IMG/VR virus record: IMGVR_UViG_3300021091_000001 | Location: 1 to 64,000 of that record | Length of the DNA stretch: 64,000 nt | Strand: one strand, 5' to 3' | From: a virus | In this document: positions 56,644 through 64,000 of the stretch, piece by piece | How the letters are laid out: every line of letters starts with the position of its first letter | Position numbering within the stretch: the stretch's first letter is position 1 | Position numbers and translations under genes: made by a program | The notes under the pieces: model-generated | Seen by the model: the letters and a program-made list of their open reading frames with translations, nothing else | What the model was told of the DNA's origin: nothing | The model's database searches: none

Positions 56644-57111
56644 ATGTCTTTTACCGCTCATGAACTTATACCATTTCCTTATGACGCATATTCTTACACT
56701 TTATATGAATGTGTCTCATTAAAAGATAAATCATTTCTTGCTGCAGCTGCCAAGCTTGCACAAACTTCTGATAATAGATTTAAAATGGCTTGTCTAGCTG
56801 TAAGGGGTGGATCTGTTTTAGCTGCAGATATTAATGTTACTAAAAAACATCCTACCACTCCACCCAATAGATTCAGCACTCATGCTGAAATCGGAGCAAT
56901 GACTGCTTGTTCAGATCCTTCTGGATCTACTCTTTATATTGCTCGTCTTAAACTGGATGGTACTACAGCTATAGCAAGACCTTGTTCTTGGTGTATGCAG
57001 CAAATACAAAAGAATGATATATATCGAGTTGTTTACACAACAGATACAGATATTCCAGAATCATTTTATATATCTACCGTAGAATGGAACTATAATGTTC
57101 TTGAAGCTTAA
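56644..57111 (+). CDS. Cytidine/deoxycytidylate deaminase-like protein
   Basis: 155 residues. HAE (H80, E82) and PCSWC (C114, C117) form the zinc site of the cytidine deaminase fold. KMACLAVRGGSVLAADIN fits the first strand pair. The substrate could be dCMP, a free base or RNA. The gene is three bases from the helicase, and its end overlaps the protease start by 17 bases. Confidence 0.7.
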   Translation: MSFTAHELIPFPYDAYSYTLYECVSLKDKSFLAAAAKLAQTSDNRFKMACLAVRGGSVLAADINVTKKHPTTPPNRFSTHAEIGAMTACSDPSGSTLYIARLKLDGTTAIARPCSWCMQQIQKNDIYRVVYTTDTDIPESFYISTVEWNYNVLEA

Positions 57112-58639
57112 ATATATTTTTATTGCTTTTATTTTACTTTTTATTACAATTTCTTTTGCTGCAGCAGATGCAAAAGAGCAACTTTACGATGTTGCTCCAG
57201 CTAAAGGTCCTGTTAAGTTTACTTTTACCCTTGCATCTTCAGATCTTACTACTTCTATGAATCTTCCTTATAATTTAAATTATAAAGGTCAAGATTCATA
57301 TATAGCAATTATTGATACCGGTATTCAAACTAATCATCCGTTTTTCCAGAACAGAGTTGTTTTAGAAGCTTGTTTTGCAACATCTTGCCCCAATGGACAA
57401 ACTCAGATGATTGGACCTGGGGCAGCAAAGCCAGTTCATTATCATGGCACTCATGTTGCTGGCATTGCTGCAGGCTACAGTAATACCGTTCATGGGGTAG
57501 CTCCATTGGCCAATATTATTGCTATCAATATATTTGATTCCACTGGAGCAGCATATGATACTAATATTGTTAAAGCTCTTAACTGGTTATCTTCTATATC
57601 ATCACAATACAATATTGTTTCCGTTAATATGTCAATCGGTGGATTTCAAACTTATTTAACCACTTGTGATGACTATATTCCTGCTATGACACAAGCTATT
57701 CAAGATCTTAGATCTAAGAATATTGCTACTGTCATATCTTCTGGCAACTCGTATGCTCATGGCATGAGTGCACCTGCATGTATTTCTTCTGCCGTTTCTG
57801 TTGCAGCTACATACAAAACACTTCCTGCAAAGATCACCAACTTTTCTAACATTAATCAATACACCACTATTGCAGCTCCTGGATCTTCTATTTACTCATC
57901 TAAGACATCTTCTACATATGGTTCAGCGTCTGGAACATCTATGGCTGCTCCATTTATCGCCGGAGCAATTGCTGTTTACAGATCTAAATTTGGAATTCAA
58001 TCCGTAGATAAAATTGTTTCTGATTTTAGATCTACTTCCAAAAGAGCAACAGACGCTTACACTGGAATATCAATTCCTTATTTAAATTTTGATCATTTGT
58101 TTGGTACTGATCTTTCTACTACTACCACCACTTCTACTACACTTCCTATCACAACTACCACTGTAAATTATTCTTCAACAACTTTACCCATTTCTACTAC
58201 TACATCTTCGTCTTCTACCACAACTACACTTCCTATTACTACTACCCTTCCTTCTACTACAACTACAACAACTTCTACTACTACTACAACAACCTTACCT
58301 CCTACAACAACTACTCTTCCTCCTACCACACCTCTTTTGCGCGTTGTTCCTCCACTTGTCAGTGAAATAAATTCTAATTTTGGCAATATTACTAAAATTT
58401 ACTTTAGAGATCCTAGAGTACATTTTAAGAATATAGCTTATTACAATTTAACCTGTAATGATACTTTGACCTATCAAGTTCCTATGCTTACCTCTCCCCG
58501 ATGGAGAGCTTACAATATTCCTTCTAAATCTATTAGACATTGTTATATGACATCTATGTCTAAAGATGGTGTTTCTACCGCTAAATCAAGTACAGTTTCT
58601 TTGTACTCTGTCAATAAAATTATTACAAGTTCAAGATAA
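57095..58639 (+). CDS. Secreted subtilisin-like serine protease with Thr-rich linker
   Basis: 514 residues. Signal peptide 1-24. Catalytic triad D74 (IIDTGIQ), H117 (HGTHVAG) and S282 (GTSMAAP), oxyanion Asn near 218 (SSGNS). About residues 345-415 are (T)n-L-P repeats, an extended O-glycosylation-like or wall-spanning linker, then a C-terminal domain with two cysteines. Complete S8 peptidase. A secreted phage protease is rare. It may process host surface or superinfection receptors, or help lysis. Confidence 0.85.
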   Translation: MFLKLKYIFIAFILLFITISFAAADAKEQLYDVAPAKGPVKFTFTLASSDLTTSMNLPYNLNYKGQDSYIAIIDTGIQTNHPFFQNRVVLEACFATSCPNGQTQMIGPGAAKPVHYHGTHVAGIAAGYSNTVHGVAPLANIIAINIFDSTGAAYDTNIVKALNWLSSISSQYNIVSVNMSIGGFQTYLTTCDDYIPAMTQAIQDLRSKNIATVISSGNSYAHGMSAPACISSAVSVAATYKTLPAKITNFSNINQYTTIAAPGSSIYSSKTSSTYGSASGTSMAAPFIAGAIAVYRSKFGIQSVDKIVSDFRSTSKRATDAYTGISIPYLNFDHLFGTDLSTTTTTSTTLPITTTTVNYSSTTLPISTTTSSSSTTTTLPITTTLPSTTTTTTSTTTTTTLPPTTTTLPPTTPLLRVVPPLVSEINSNFGNITKIYFRDPRVHFKNIAYYNLTCNDTLTYQVPMLTSPRWRAYNIPSKSIRHCYMTSMSKDGVSTAKSSTVSLYSVNKIITSSR

Positions 58640-58640
58640 C

Positions 58641-58979
58641 ATGACTTTACAATCTACTAAGATTCGTACTTTGCATATACCTTACGATGATTATCCATCT
58701 TATCTATATGACACTTATCCTAAGTTAAAGTCATATATATTTAAAGATGATGCAACTTACATTATGCAAGTATCTTCTTCTTTTTCATATATTCTTTCTT
58801 GTCATGATTTTGCAAATCTAAAAAAACAAAATCTATGTGCGACTAATATCTATAGAGCTTATAACCATCTTGATTATCGAGATATTATTTATGGAGATGT
58901 TCTTGTTATAGGACAAAATTACTCATCTATTGCAGACAATATTCTTGATTCTCTTTCTTACATTCTTGGTACAAAATAG
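58641..58979 (+). CDS. Hypothetical protein
   Basis: 112 residues from ATG 58641, two bases after the protease stop. Tyrosine-rich (MTLQSTKIRTLHIPYDDYPSYLYDTYPKLKSYIFKDD). Could be a partner or immunity factor of the protease from its position; no family known. Confidence 0.45.
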   Translation: MTLQSTKIRTLHIPYDDYPSYLYDTYPKLKSYIFKDDATYIMQVSSSFSYILSCHDFANLKKQNLCATNIYRAYNHLDYRDIIYGDVLVIGQNYSSIADNILDSLSYILGTK

Positions 58980-59021
58980 TGGGAGGAATATATAAAATGG
59001 AAACAAAAAGGAAACATTAAA

Positions 59022-59276
59022 ATGTCTACTGCAATAATGATTACGTCTTCACCAGAAGATTTAAAAGTTTTGAAAACTACCATGAATATCATTTCTTTTA
59101 TGAAAGAGATGATTGTAAAAGGTACTTCTCAATTTTATCTCGATTACAGTTCTTCTGTTATCACCCCAGAAGATATTAATGCTCTTGACATTTATTACAA
59201 CAATATGTATACTTTTCTTTGCAACCCTGGTATGACACAAGAAGAGTATTCGTTGTATGAATCGTCAAACACCTAA
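59022..59276 (+). CDS. Small hypothetical protein
   Basis: 84 residues, helical N-terminus (PEDLKVLKTTMNIISFMKEMI). AAAAAGGAAACATTAAA precedes ATG. Its last 20 bases overlap the next zinc-protein gene. Confidence 0.45.
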   Translation: MSTAIMITSSPEDLKVLKTTMNIISFMKEMIVKGTSQFYLDYSSSVITPEDINALDIYYNNMYTFLCNPGMTQEEYSLYESSNT

Positions 59277-59418
59277 ACAACCTCACACCTACAAAGAACG
59301 AAACAGAAAATGTTCTGATTGTTTTATTGTTTCTTCTTTTGTTAATAGATCCATAAAATACAAAGTTTTGCTTTGTATGGATTGTTTAAAAGAAAGAATG
59401 ATCAGCAGTTCTTTGTAG
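59257..59418 (+). CDS. Small zinc-ribbon protein before tRNA-Leu
   Basis: 53 residues: basic N-terminus (TYKERNRK), CSDC at 19-22 and CMDC at 42-45, a basic helix at the end. It ends five bases before the tRNA gene. Likely nucleic-acid binding. Unknown. Confidence 0.55.
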   Translation: MNRQTPKQPHTYKERNRKCSDCFIVSSFVNRSIKYKVLLCMDCLKERMISSSL

Positions 59419-59422
59419 GCAT

Positions 59423-59508
59423 GCCCGAGTGGCGGAATAGGCAGACGCAAGAGACTTAAAATCTTTCGCCCCTTACCGGGCGTGCCGGTTCAAGTCCGGC
59501 CTCGGGTA
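59423..59508 (+). tRNA. tRNA-Leu (anticodon UAA)
   Basis: Acceptor GCCCGAG/CTCGGGT, anticodon loop CTTAAAA, long variable arm CGCCC-CTTAC-CGGGCG typical of Leu tRNAs, T-arm GCCGG-TTCAAGT-CCGGC. No CCA is encoded. Reads UUA, the common Leu codon in this AT-rich genome. Confidence 0.9.
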
Positions 59509-59546
59509 CTACATGTGCAAACAATTTTGTGCTAGAATAGGATTTT

Positions 59547-60269
59547 ATGAATTTCGTTCTTTTTTCTTATCCTAGAACTGGTTCTACAGTTCTTCAAAGA
59601 TTAATAAATACAAGTGATAATTTTATTTGTATTGGCGAAAAACCACGAGTCATAAATAATCTTTATTCTTTTTTTGCTAGTGTTAATGACGCAATGACTG
59701 TAGTTGCGGATGGTCTTTTTCCTGGTATACCTATTGATGATGATAGAAATCCTGTTTATCTTTCAGATAAAGTGGATCTTGATTTGTTAGCTGATGATAT
59801 AAAGCATTTGTATCTTAAGCATATACTCGGTGTTGTTCAATCCCAAAATGTAGGATGGAAAGAAACGTTTATTTCTCCTTACCCTAATGTATCTCTAGCT
59901 AATAGACAAGTAAATTTTTTGCGCAGACTTTTTCCTGACATGTTATTTATACTTAATGTTAGGGATCCATATAAATGTTCTTTGTCTCCGATTTGGCAGT
60001 GTGTGCCAGATGCATTGGACGAATTGATTCAAACTAAAAATTGGATTATTCAAGGCTACAAAGATGGATTGTTTGGTTTAAATTCTATTCTCTTAGATTA
60101 CGATCATTGGTCTGTTGATCCTTCTGATCTTATCAATCAGTTTCTTTCTCTAGGTATCAACTTAGATATAGAACAGTCTAATAAAGTCTTATCTGAAAAG
60201 TTAAATCATCTTTCTTATGTTAGTCCAGAACTTGCTGCTTGGACCAGAAAAATAAAAAGAGGAATTTAA
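59547..60269 (+). CDS. Sulfotransferase family protein
   Basis: 240 residues. YPRTGSTVLQRLIN (R10-T14) is the 5'-phosphosulfate binding loop, and LFILNVRDPYKCSLSPI is the 3'-phosphate site, both required for PAPS binding. It would move sulfate to an unknown acceptor such as a host surface glycan. Only weak ribosome site. Sits between two tRNA genes, a common place for cargo genes. Confidence 0.75.
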   Translation: MNFVLFSYPRTGSTVLQRLINTSDNFICIGEKPRVINNLYSFFASVNDAMTVVADGLFPGIPIDDDRNPVYLSDKVDLDLLADDIKHLYLKHILGVVQSQNVGWKETFISPYPNVSLANRQVNFLRRLFPDMLFILNVRDPYKCSLSPIWQCVPDALDELIQTKNWIIQGYKDGLFGLNSILLDYDHWSVDPSDLINQFLSLGINLDIEQSNKVLSEKLNHLSYVSPELAAWTRKIKRGI

Positions 60270-60278
60270 ATTTCATAT

Positions 60279-60351
60279 TCCCAGGTAGCTCAGATGGCAG
60301 AGCAGCGGACTGTTAATCCGTCGGTCGCAGGTTCAATCCCTGCCCTGGGAG
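60279..60351 (+). tRNA. tRNA-Asn (anticodon GUU)
   Basis: Acceptor TCCCAGG/CCTGGGA, D-arm GCTC..GAGC, anticodon loop CTGTTAA, T-arm GCAGG-TTCAATC-CCTGC, discriminator G. CCA is not encoded. All stems pair. Confidence 0.9.
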
Positions 60352-60394
60352 CTATGCAAAAAATAAATAAAGAATTAAAGCATTGGAGCCGATA

Positions 60395-60700
60395 ATGATT
60401 AAAAAAATTTCTAACGCTATTAACGCTGCTAAAGAAGCTTTTTCTCAGGATGTTTCTATCGAAGATATTAATAAATCTAAGATAGATTTTTATAAAGACT
60501 TTTCTTATGATCGATACGATAATACAATGGTTTATATTGTTTCTTATCGTGATTATGACAACTCTGTTAATTGGGGACCATTTTCCACAATGGAGCATGC
60601 ACAGAACTGGAACAAGAAGCTTGCAGAGAACTTCAATATGAAGGCTCAGGTTGTTTCAGTGCTTAGTCCTGATTCAGATCCCCTGTTGTGGATGTTATAA
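60395..60700 (+). CDS. Hypothetical protein
   Basis: 101 residues from ATG 60395 (TTGGAGCCGATA). The second half YIVSYRDYDNSVNWGPFSTMEHAQNWNKKLAENFNMKAQVVSV is a compact beta-alpha pattern I have seen in small actinophage proteins. Function unknown. Confidence 0.5.
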   Translation: MIKKISNAINAAKEAFSQDVSIEDINKSKIDFYKDFSYDRYDNTMVYIVSYRDYDNSVNWGPFSTMEHAQNWNKKLAENFNMKAQVVSVLSPDSDPLLWML

Positions 60701-60754
60701 TAATATTTTAATTTTAATAAAATTATACTATATCAACTTTTGAAAAGGTTACCA

Positions 60755-61018
60755 ATGAGTAGACCCCTATGGTTTAATGATGCTTTATGTGTAGGAAAAA
60801 CTAATATGTTTTTTCCTCGTTACAACGAAAGACCTACCGCAAGAAAAAAGAGAGAACAGAAAGCAATACAAATATGTTTGTCTTGTCCTGTCAAAGAACC
60901 TTGTAGACAATATGCTAGAACACATTCTGAATATGGAGTTTGGGGAGCAGAGACAGAATACCAAAGACAGCTTGCTGGATATATCCCTGTTAAAATTTCT
61001 ATAAGGAACGTTTATTAA
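60755..61018 (+). CDS. WhiB-like iron-sulfur transcription factor
   Basis: 87 residues from ATG 60755 (AAAAGG before it). Four cysteines in WhiB order: C12, then C41-x2-C44-x5-C50, followed by GVWGAETE, the conserved turn. The family is confined to actinobacteria and their phages and binds a 4Fe-4S cluster and sigma factor. It probably reprograms host transcription or blocks superinfection, as known for some mycobacteriophage WhiB proteins. Strong host clue. Confidence 0.9.
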   Translation: MSRPLWFNDALCVGKTNMFFPRYNERPTARKKREQKAIQICLSCPVKEPCRQYARTHSEYGVWGAETEYQRQLAGYIPVKISIRNVY

Positions 61019-61028
61019 ACGTGTACTT

Positions 61029-61056
61029 TTGACCCTTATAGCTCAGTTTGGAGAGA
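61029..61056 (+). pseudogene. Remnant of a tRNA 5' half
   Basis: TTGACCCTTATAGCTCAGTTTGGAGAG matches the acceptor and D-arm start of the tRNA at 63315 (GGGCTTATAGCTCAGTTGG) but breaks off before an anticodon arm. Its GGAGAG end now serves as ribosome site of the next gene. Confidence 0.5.
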
Positions 61057-61059
61057 AGA

Positions 61060-61224
61060 ATGACATCTCAGCTTCATGAAGATAAAAGGATTGACATTAT
61101 TGCTCACGCATTAGTTCATAAAGGTATATCTATTTGGCACGGGATTCCAGAGCATATTATTGAAGAACTTAAACTTCATGGTTACAAAATTAAAAAACGT
61201 AAATCTTATCGTAAACTGATTTAG
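61060..61224 (+). CDS. Small basic helical protein
   Basis: 54 residues: MTSQLHEDKRIDIIAHALVHKGISIWHGIPEHIIEELKLHGYKIKKRKSYRKLI. GGAGAGAAGA precedes ATG 61060, a site supplied by the tRNA remnant. Its stop overlaps the first base of tRNA-Lys. Helix-hairpin pattern; unknown role. Confidence 0.45.
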   Translation: MTSQLHEDKRIDIIAHALVHKGISIWHGIPEHIIEELKLHGYKIKKRKSYRKLI

Positions 61225-61296
61225 GGTCTTTAGCTCAGTTGGTAGAGCAGCGGACTTTTAATCCGTTGGTCGTGGGTTCAACCCCCACAGGGCCCA
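61224..61296 (+). tRNA. tRNA-Lys (anticodon UUU)
   Basis: Acceptor GGGTCTT/AGGGCCC (with U-G pairs), D-arm, anticodon loop CTTTTAA, T-arm GTGGG-TTCAACC-CCCAC, discriminator A. CCA not encoded. Overlaps the preceding stop by one base; the next ATG begins two bases later. Confidence 0.9.
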
Positions 61297-61298
61297 CT

Positions 61299-61571
61299 AT
61301 GACAAATCAAACATTAATTACTCAACTTCATGTAGGCGATATAGTAGGCGACACCGGAAGAATGGTTCTTGCTTATTCCAAAAAATATGATAGAATTCCC
61401 GGTGATACATATGACACATGGGTAGCTATTTGTTACCAATCAGGTGTACTACATCCTTATGTAGTTTGGAATATAATTTCTACACCTAGGGGTTTGATAG
61501 CTGAAACTGGAAATTATTGTTTAAACATAGAACAAGCAATCACTGCTTACAATAGGAGGGTGAACAAATGA
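61299..61571 (+). CDS. Hypothetical protein after tRNA-Lys
   Basis: 90 residues from ATG 61299; a longer reading frame would begin inside the tRNA. HVGDIVGDTGRMVLAYSKKYDRIPGDTYDTWVAICYQ is beta-rich. No own ribosome site is clear, so translation may follow processing of the tRNA. Unknown. Confidence 0.5.
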   Translation: MTNQTLITQLHVGDIVGDTGRMVLAYSKKYDRIPGDTYDTWVAICYQSGVLHPYVVWNIISTPRGLIAETGNYCLNIEQAITAYNRRVNK

Positions 61572-61723
61572 ACGAACAAAAAACCGCCGTAGAACTTGTC
61601 GATCAAGCAATAAAAGATATCGCTGGTAGAGAAATTGTTTCTACTTCAGAGATGACTGATCTTTTGCTTGACATTCGTTTGTATCTCATGACAGAAGAAG
61701 CTACTCCTGCATATGAAAGCTAA
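61568..61723 (+). CDS. Small helical protein
   Basis: 51 residues (MNEQKTAVELVDQAIKDIAGREIVSTSEMTDLLLDIRLYLMTEEATPAYES). AGGAGGGTGAACAA precedes ATG. Overlaps both neighbours, so it is part of a tightly packed unit. Confidence 0.5.
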   Translation: MNEQKTAVELVDQAIKDIAGREIVSTSEMTDLLLDIRLYLMTEEATPAYES

Positions 61724-61946
61724 AGTTACAGTTGAGCTTGAATTGTACTTGCCCAATGAACTTTTAGATAAGACCGATAAAGAGGTTGTAGATTTTATAG
61801 ACCAAAGTCTTCGTGATCAACTTTATGTTGGTGTCGTCTATTGCGAAGAAGACCCTTGGCCATATGCTCAACCGTCAGAGCTTACAATTAGATCTTATTA
61901 TAATCTTGATCGTAAATACGACGATAGAGATTATAACCTATGTTAG
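61713..61946 (+). CDS. Hypothetical protein
   Basis: 77 residues. Strand-helix-strand (KVTVELELYLPNELLDKTDKEVVDFIDQSLRDQLYVGVVYCEEDPW), then a polar tyrosine-rich tail. Overlaps the previous gene by 11 bases. A hairpin ATGTAGA/TCTACAT (61956-61975 region) follows. Unknown. Confidence 0.5.
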   Translation: MKAKVTVELELYLPNELLDKTDKEVVDFIDQSLRDQLYVGVVYCEEDPWPYAQPSELTIRSYYNLDRKYDDRDYNLC

Positions 61947-62052
61947 CGATAATGTAGACAGAGATCTACATCGCTGCCTTGGGAGTCAACAGTCCCCTTT
62001 AAGCCATACCAACCTAAGTGACTGGGCAATGCGCTTAGTGGCACTGTTAATT

Positions 62053-62247
62053 TTATTTGAAGTAGAACGAATCTTTGTTATAGCGTTCAAAGTCTTTAAT
62101 GGCATTAGAGCCATACTCGTATTCTTTGACCGCTTTATTTGCCATTCCAAAGATTCCTAATATTAATGTTGAAAGTATAGTTATTGTAAGCATGATGTAT
62201 ATAGTATCATCTTGATTCATTTTTTTATTTGCAGTTTTTTCAAACAT
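62053..62247 (-). CDS. Possible single-TM protein, minus strand
   Basis: 64 residues from ATG 62247 (or 55 from 62220). TM helix TIYIMLTITILSTLILGIFGMA, then a charged end. No ribosome site for either start. A CTAAG/CTTAG hairpin lies downstream in its own direction. It is alone on the minus strand here, so it is less certain. Confidence 0.35.
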   Translation of the reverse strand: MFEKTANKKMNQDDTIYIMLTITILSTLILGIFGMANKAVKEYEYGSNAIKDFERYNKDSFYFK

Positions 62248-62295
62248 TGGTCACATGTGTCTAATGTTATATTAATTAAATGATTGGACAATTGC

Positions 62296-62505
62296 ATGAC
62301 AATAGACGATATTATTAGTCGACTTAGAATAAGTTCATCATTATTGGATGAAGATCTAAACAGCGATTTATATATTCGCAAACTTTTACCTCCAGCAGAA
62401 ATTTGTTTAGCTGCTGCTACAGAATTAGAGCTTCTTCAAGCTCGTTGTGTAGTTTATGAGGAAACCATCCGTCGATTGACGGCCGAGCTGAACCAAGTCA
62501 GATAA
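62296..62505 (+). CDS. Small helical protein
   Basis: 69 residues from ATG 62296 (TTG 62284 also possible). Coiled-coil-like (ICLAAATELELLQARCVVYEETIRRLTAELNQVR). Unknown. Confidence 0.45.
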   Translation: MTIDDIISRLRISSSLLDEDLNSDLYIRKLLPPAEICLAAATELELLQARCVVYEETIRRLTAELNQVR

Positions 62506-62527
62506 ACAAACAACAAAAAGGAAAACA

Positions 62528-62719
62528 ATGAAACCCGTTAAAATCCTTAAGTCAACTACAATCCTTGCAGCCTTTACTGGTTTGATTTTGAGTATATCTC
62601 TTTTCTTCAGCGGTGATACCAACGAAGATAAGCTTAATGGCATTTATGTTGGTATTTGGGTACCATCAATTCTTGCTCTTGGCACTTTCATGCTTGCATT
62701 AAAAGATAGGGACTGGTGA
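62528..62719 (+). CDS. Two-TM small membrane protein
   Basis: 63 residues, hydrophobic segments about 9-28 and 38-56, with a charged loop GDTNEDKLNG between. AAAAAGGAAAACA precedes ATG. First of four overlapping genes (62528-63292). Confidence 0.5.
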   Translation: MKPVKILKSTTILAAFTGLILSISLFFSGDTNEDKLNGIYVGIWVPSILALGTFMLALKDRDW

Positions 62720-62922
62720 TTGTGTCTGAAGCAACTCTTTTCTGTTTTGGAGCGGTAATTTTTCTTATCGCTTTTACAGGAGCAATTCTATATGGTATGT
62801 CCGCCACGGAGCAGCGGTTTTTAAAGGAAACAAAACCTCAGACACGTAGCACTTGGGAAGTTTCTTCCAATGGTGTTATTAATGGCTCATTTCGTTCACG
62901 AAAAAAAGTAGGTCCTTCATGA
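62716..62922 (+). CDS. Single-TM protein, GTG start
   Basis: 68 residues. N-terminal TM (TLFCFGAVIFLIAFTGAILYGM), then a polar basic tail. GTGA overlap with the previous stop, ATGA with the next. Unknown. Confidence 0.5.
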   Translation: MIVSEATLFCFGAVIFLIAFTGAILYGMSATEQRFLKETKPQTRSTWEVSSNGVINGSFRSRKKVGPS

Positions 62923-63110
62923 CAAGCAGAGATACTCATGACATTCAAGCTTATGCCGAAGAGTCTAAGGGAGAAAACATTCAGCCAGAACTTCTTGTAC
63001 AGTTAATGATCGAATCAGAACCATGTCTTTTTTTCAACAAGTCACAGCCTATTCCAGTCACTCAAATAGATAAAAAAATTATTGAATTTGAAAATTGGGG
63101 TGAAGGGTGA
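62919..63110 (+). CDS. Small acidic protein
   Basis: 63 residues: acidic, soluble (EESKGENIQPELLVQLMIESEPCLFFNKSQPIPVTQIDKKII). ATGA overlap at its start and GTGA at its end. Unknown. Confidence 0.5.
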   Translation: MTSRDTHDIQAYAEESKGENIQPELLVQLMIESEPCLFFNKSQPIPVTQIDKKIIEFENWGEG

Positions 63111-63292
63111 CAACGACTGAATTTTTATGGTTTGCGTTTAGTTTATGCACAATGCTTGTTTTGGGCTGTCTGTTGATAAAACTGATGCTACGATCAATTA
63201 AACAACGAGTTTTAGAGTTGGAACTGAAACAGCGCAAACAGGAGCTACCTCAAATTCGACCCTTTGATAATGTGATTTGGCGTGAAGAATAA
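63107..63292 (+). CDS. Single-TM protein, GTG start
   Basis: 61 residues. TM about 5-27 (EFLWFAFSLCTMLVLGCLLIKLML), then a charged helix (SIKQRVLELELKQRKQEL). Topology is like a small spanin or membrane adaptor, but no pair is evident. Confidence 0.5.
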   Translation: MTTTEFLWFAFSLCTMLVLGCLLIKLMLRSIKQRVLELELKQRKQELPQIRPFDNVIWREE

Positions 63293-63314
63293 TTAGTGTC
63301 CAGATTTTAACTTA

Positions 63315-63388
<74 letters not shown>

Positions 63389-63410
63389 CCACAATGGAAG
63401 GTTTATAACT

Positions 63411-63671
63411 GTGTCTGTAGTGACTTTTTATCGTGTTGCTGGAAATCCAAACGTTTCTGCTCCAGCACACGTTTTTAGATCCTGTGTTGTATGTAGTAAT
63501 GAAGTTGTTTTTCTTATGACTCAAGATCAGTATGATCGTTGGCAGAAGAATAAAGAATACGTACAAGATGTTTTTTCTCATATTGAACCAGATATTCATG
63601 AGTGGATGATTTCTGGCACTCATCCTGATTGTTGGAACCAACTTATGGCACAGCACGATGCCCAGATATAA
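63411..63671 (+). CDS. Cysteine-containing small protein, GTG start
   Basis: 86 residues from GTG 63411. CVVC near residue 25 and HPDCW near residue 73 make a possible metal site. The order C.VC ... YDRW ... SGTHPDCW recalls a small actinophage protein group. Overlaps the next gene by 14 bases. Confidence 0.5.
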   Translation: MSVVTFYRVAGNPNVSAPAHVFRSCVVCSNEVVFLMTQDQYDRWQKNKEYVQDVFSHIEPDIHEWMISGTHPDCWNQLMAQHDAQI

Positions 63672-63861
63672 TCTTAATCAAGATGATATTAAAATACTTG
63701 TAGATTCTCTAACCGCTAATATGTTAAATTGTTCATCTACAAAACAGTGGGAACGAATCAAAAAATTAAAAGATAGACTTTCTGCAAAGGTTGAAAATTT
63801 TGAACACCCTGTTATTTATGATGATCCGCTTTGGTCTTACTATCAGAGAAAAAATTTGTGA
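63658..63861 (+). CDS. Small helical protein
   Basis: 67 residues (DDIKILVDSLTANML ... ERIKKLKDRLSAKVE) ending YDDPLWSYYQRKNL. Overlaps neighbours on both sides (TGATG at its end). Unknown. Confidence 0.5.
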   Translation: MPRYNLNQDDIKILVDSLTANMLNCSSTKQWERIKKLKDRLSAKVENFEHPVIYDDPLWSYYQRKNL

Positions 63862-63920
63862 TGTCGTATATCAACAAGTTAAAATACGGAGACATTAAAA
63901 CTTCTTACATGCCGGCTTAA
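63861..63920 (+). CDS. Possible 19-residue peptide
   Basis: MSYINKLKYGDIKTSYMPA, start coupled to the previous stop by a TGATG overlap. Listed because of the coupling; no other support. Confidence 0.3.
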   Translation: MSYINKLKYGDIKTSYMPA

Positions 63921-63953
63921 TATTATTTATTTTAATTAAAATTAGGAGTTTTT

Positions 63954-64000
63954 ATGGGCATGGATGTTTATGGCCGTAAGCCTAAAAACGACCTTGGTAA
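63954..64000 (+). CDS. MGMDVYG-type phage protein, N-terminal part (runs off window)
   Basis: ATG 63954 after AGGAGTTTTT. The visible part MGMDVYGRKPKNDLG matches the start of a widespread phage protein group of unknown function (MGMDVYG.NP....GEYFR...). The rest is outside the window. Confidence 0.6.
   Translation, partial: MGMDVYGRKPKNDLG

Noticed and set aside
57656-57859. Minus-strand ORF within the protease gene
   Set aside because: Antisense shadow of conserved catalytic-domain sequence.
58168-58386. Minus-strand valine-rich ORF
   Set aside because: It is the complement of the threonine-rich linker repeat of the subtilisin gene.

Overview
This window is part of a tailed double-stranded DNA phage genome whose host is almost certainly an actinobacterium. 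The structural block has HK97-type head genes (portal, protease/scaffold, major capsid protein), a large terminase and tail-fibre genes. The host clues are a WhiB-like iron-sulfur regulator (60755-61018), an Rpf-like domain in a secreted wall hydrolase (46026-46859) and many very small CxxC zinc-ribbon proteins, a gene style typical of actinophages. Most of the window is AT-rich with A/T-ending codons, and the four tRNAs read AT-rich codons, which suggests a low-GC actinobacterium such as a freshwater lineage (inference). No integrase, repressor or CRISPR array was seen.

Layout. Positions 1-24579 are a minus-strand late module, read from right to left: Clp-like AAA+ protein, small zinc proteins, a 1220-residue virion protein with a DnaQ-like exonuclease motif, inner-virion candidates, terminase, tail and fibre proteins, portal, glycosyltransferase, protease/scaffold, decoration protein, major capsid protein, baseplate and fibre proteins. 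Positions 24758-27711 are a mixed-strand junction with recA. Positions 27.9-38.7 kb are GC-richer and plus strand. There each gene is an isolated cassette of intrinsic terminator, conserved box TTTTCTCTTTATGGSTAG, hairpin leader, strong Shine-Dalgarno and one ORF. Positions 38.7-46 kb hold small membrane and zinc genes, a likely very abundant protein (40217-41224), a ~700-nt gene-free region dense in RNA structure, and an AT-rich origin-like segment. Positions 46-64 kb hold the wall hydrolase, a holin candidate, a tmRNA-like RNA, a giant protein paralogous to the one at 35.7 kb, an SF2 helicase, a deaminase, a secreted subtilisin, a sulfotransferase, WhiB, four tRNAs and many small overlapping genes.

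How it works together. The minus-strand block builds and packages the virion. RecA, the helicase and the deaminase serve DNA metabolism. The two giant paralogues may be RNA-polymerase-like (weak motif evidence). If so, the repeated boxes could be their promoters. The most notable unexplained features are the terminator/box/leader array with covarying leader stems, the large structured RNA region near 41.3-41.9 kb, the 121-nt tmRNA-like RNA, and five late genes that each carry one extra base in a short homopolymer. The last may be sequencing error, decay or +1 frameshifting; raw reads would decide.
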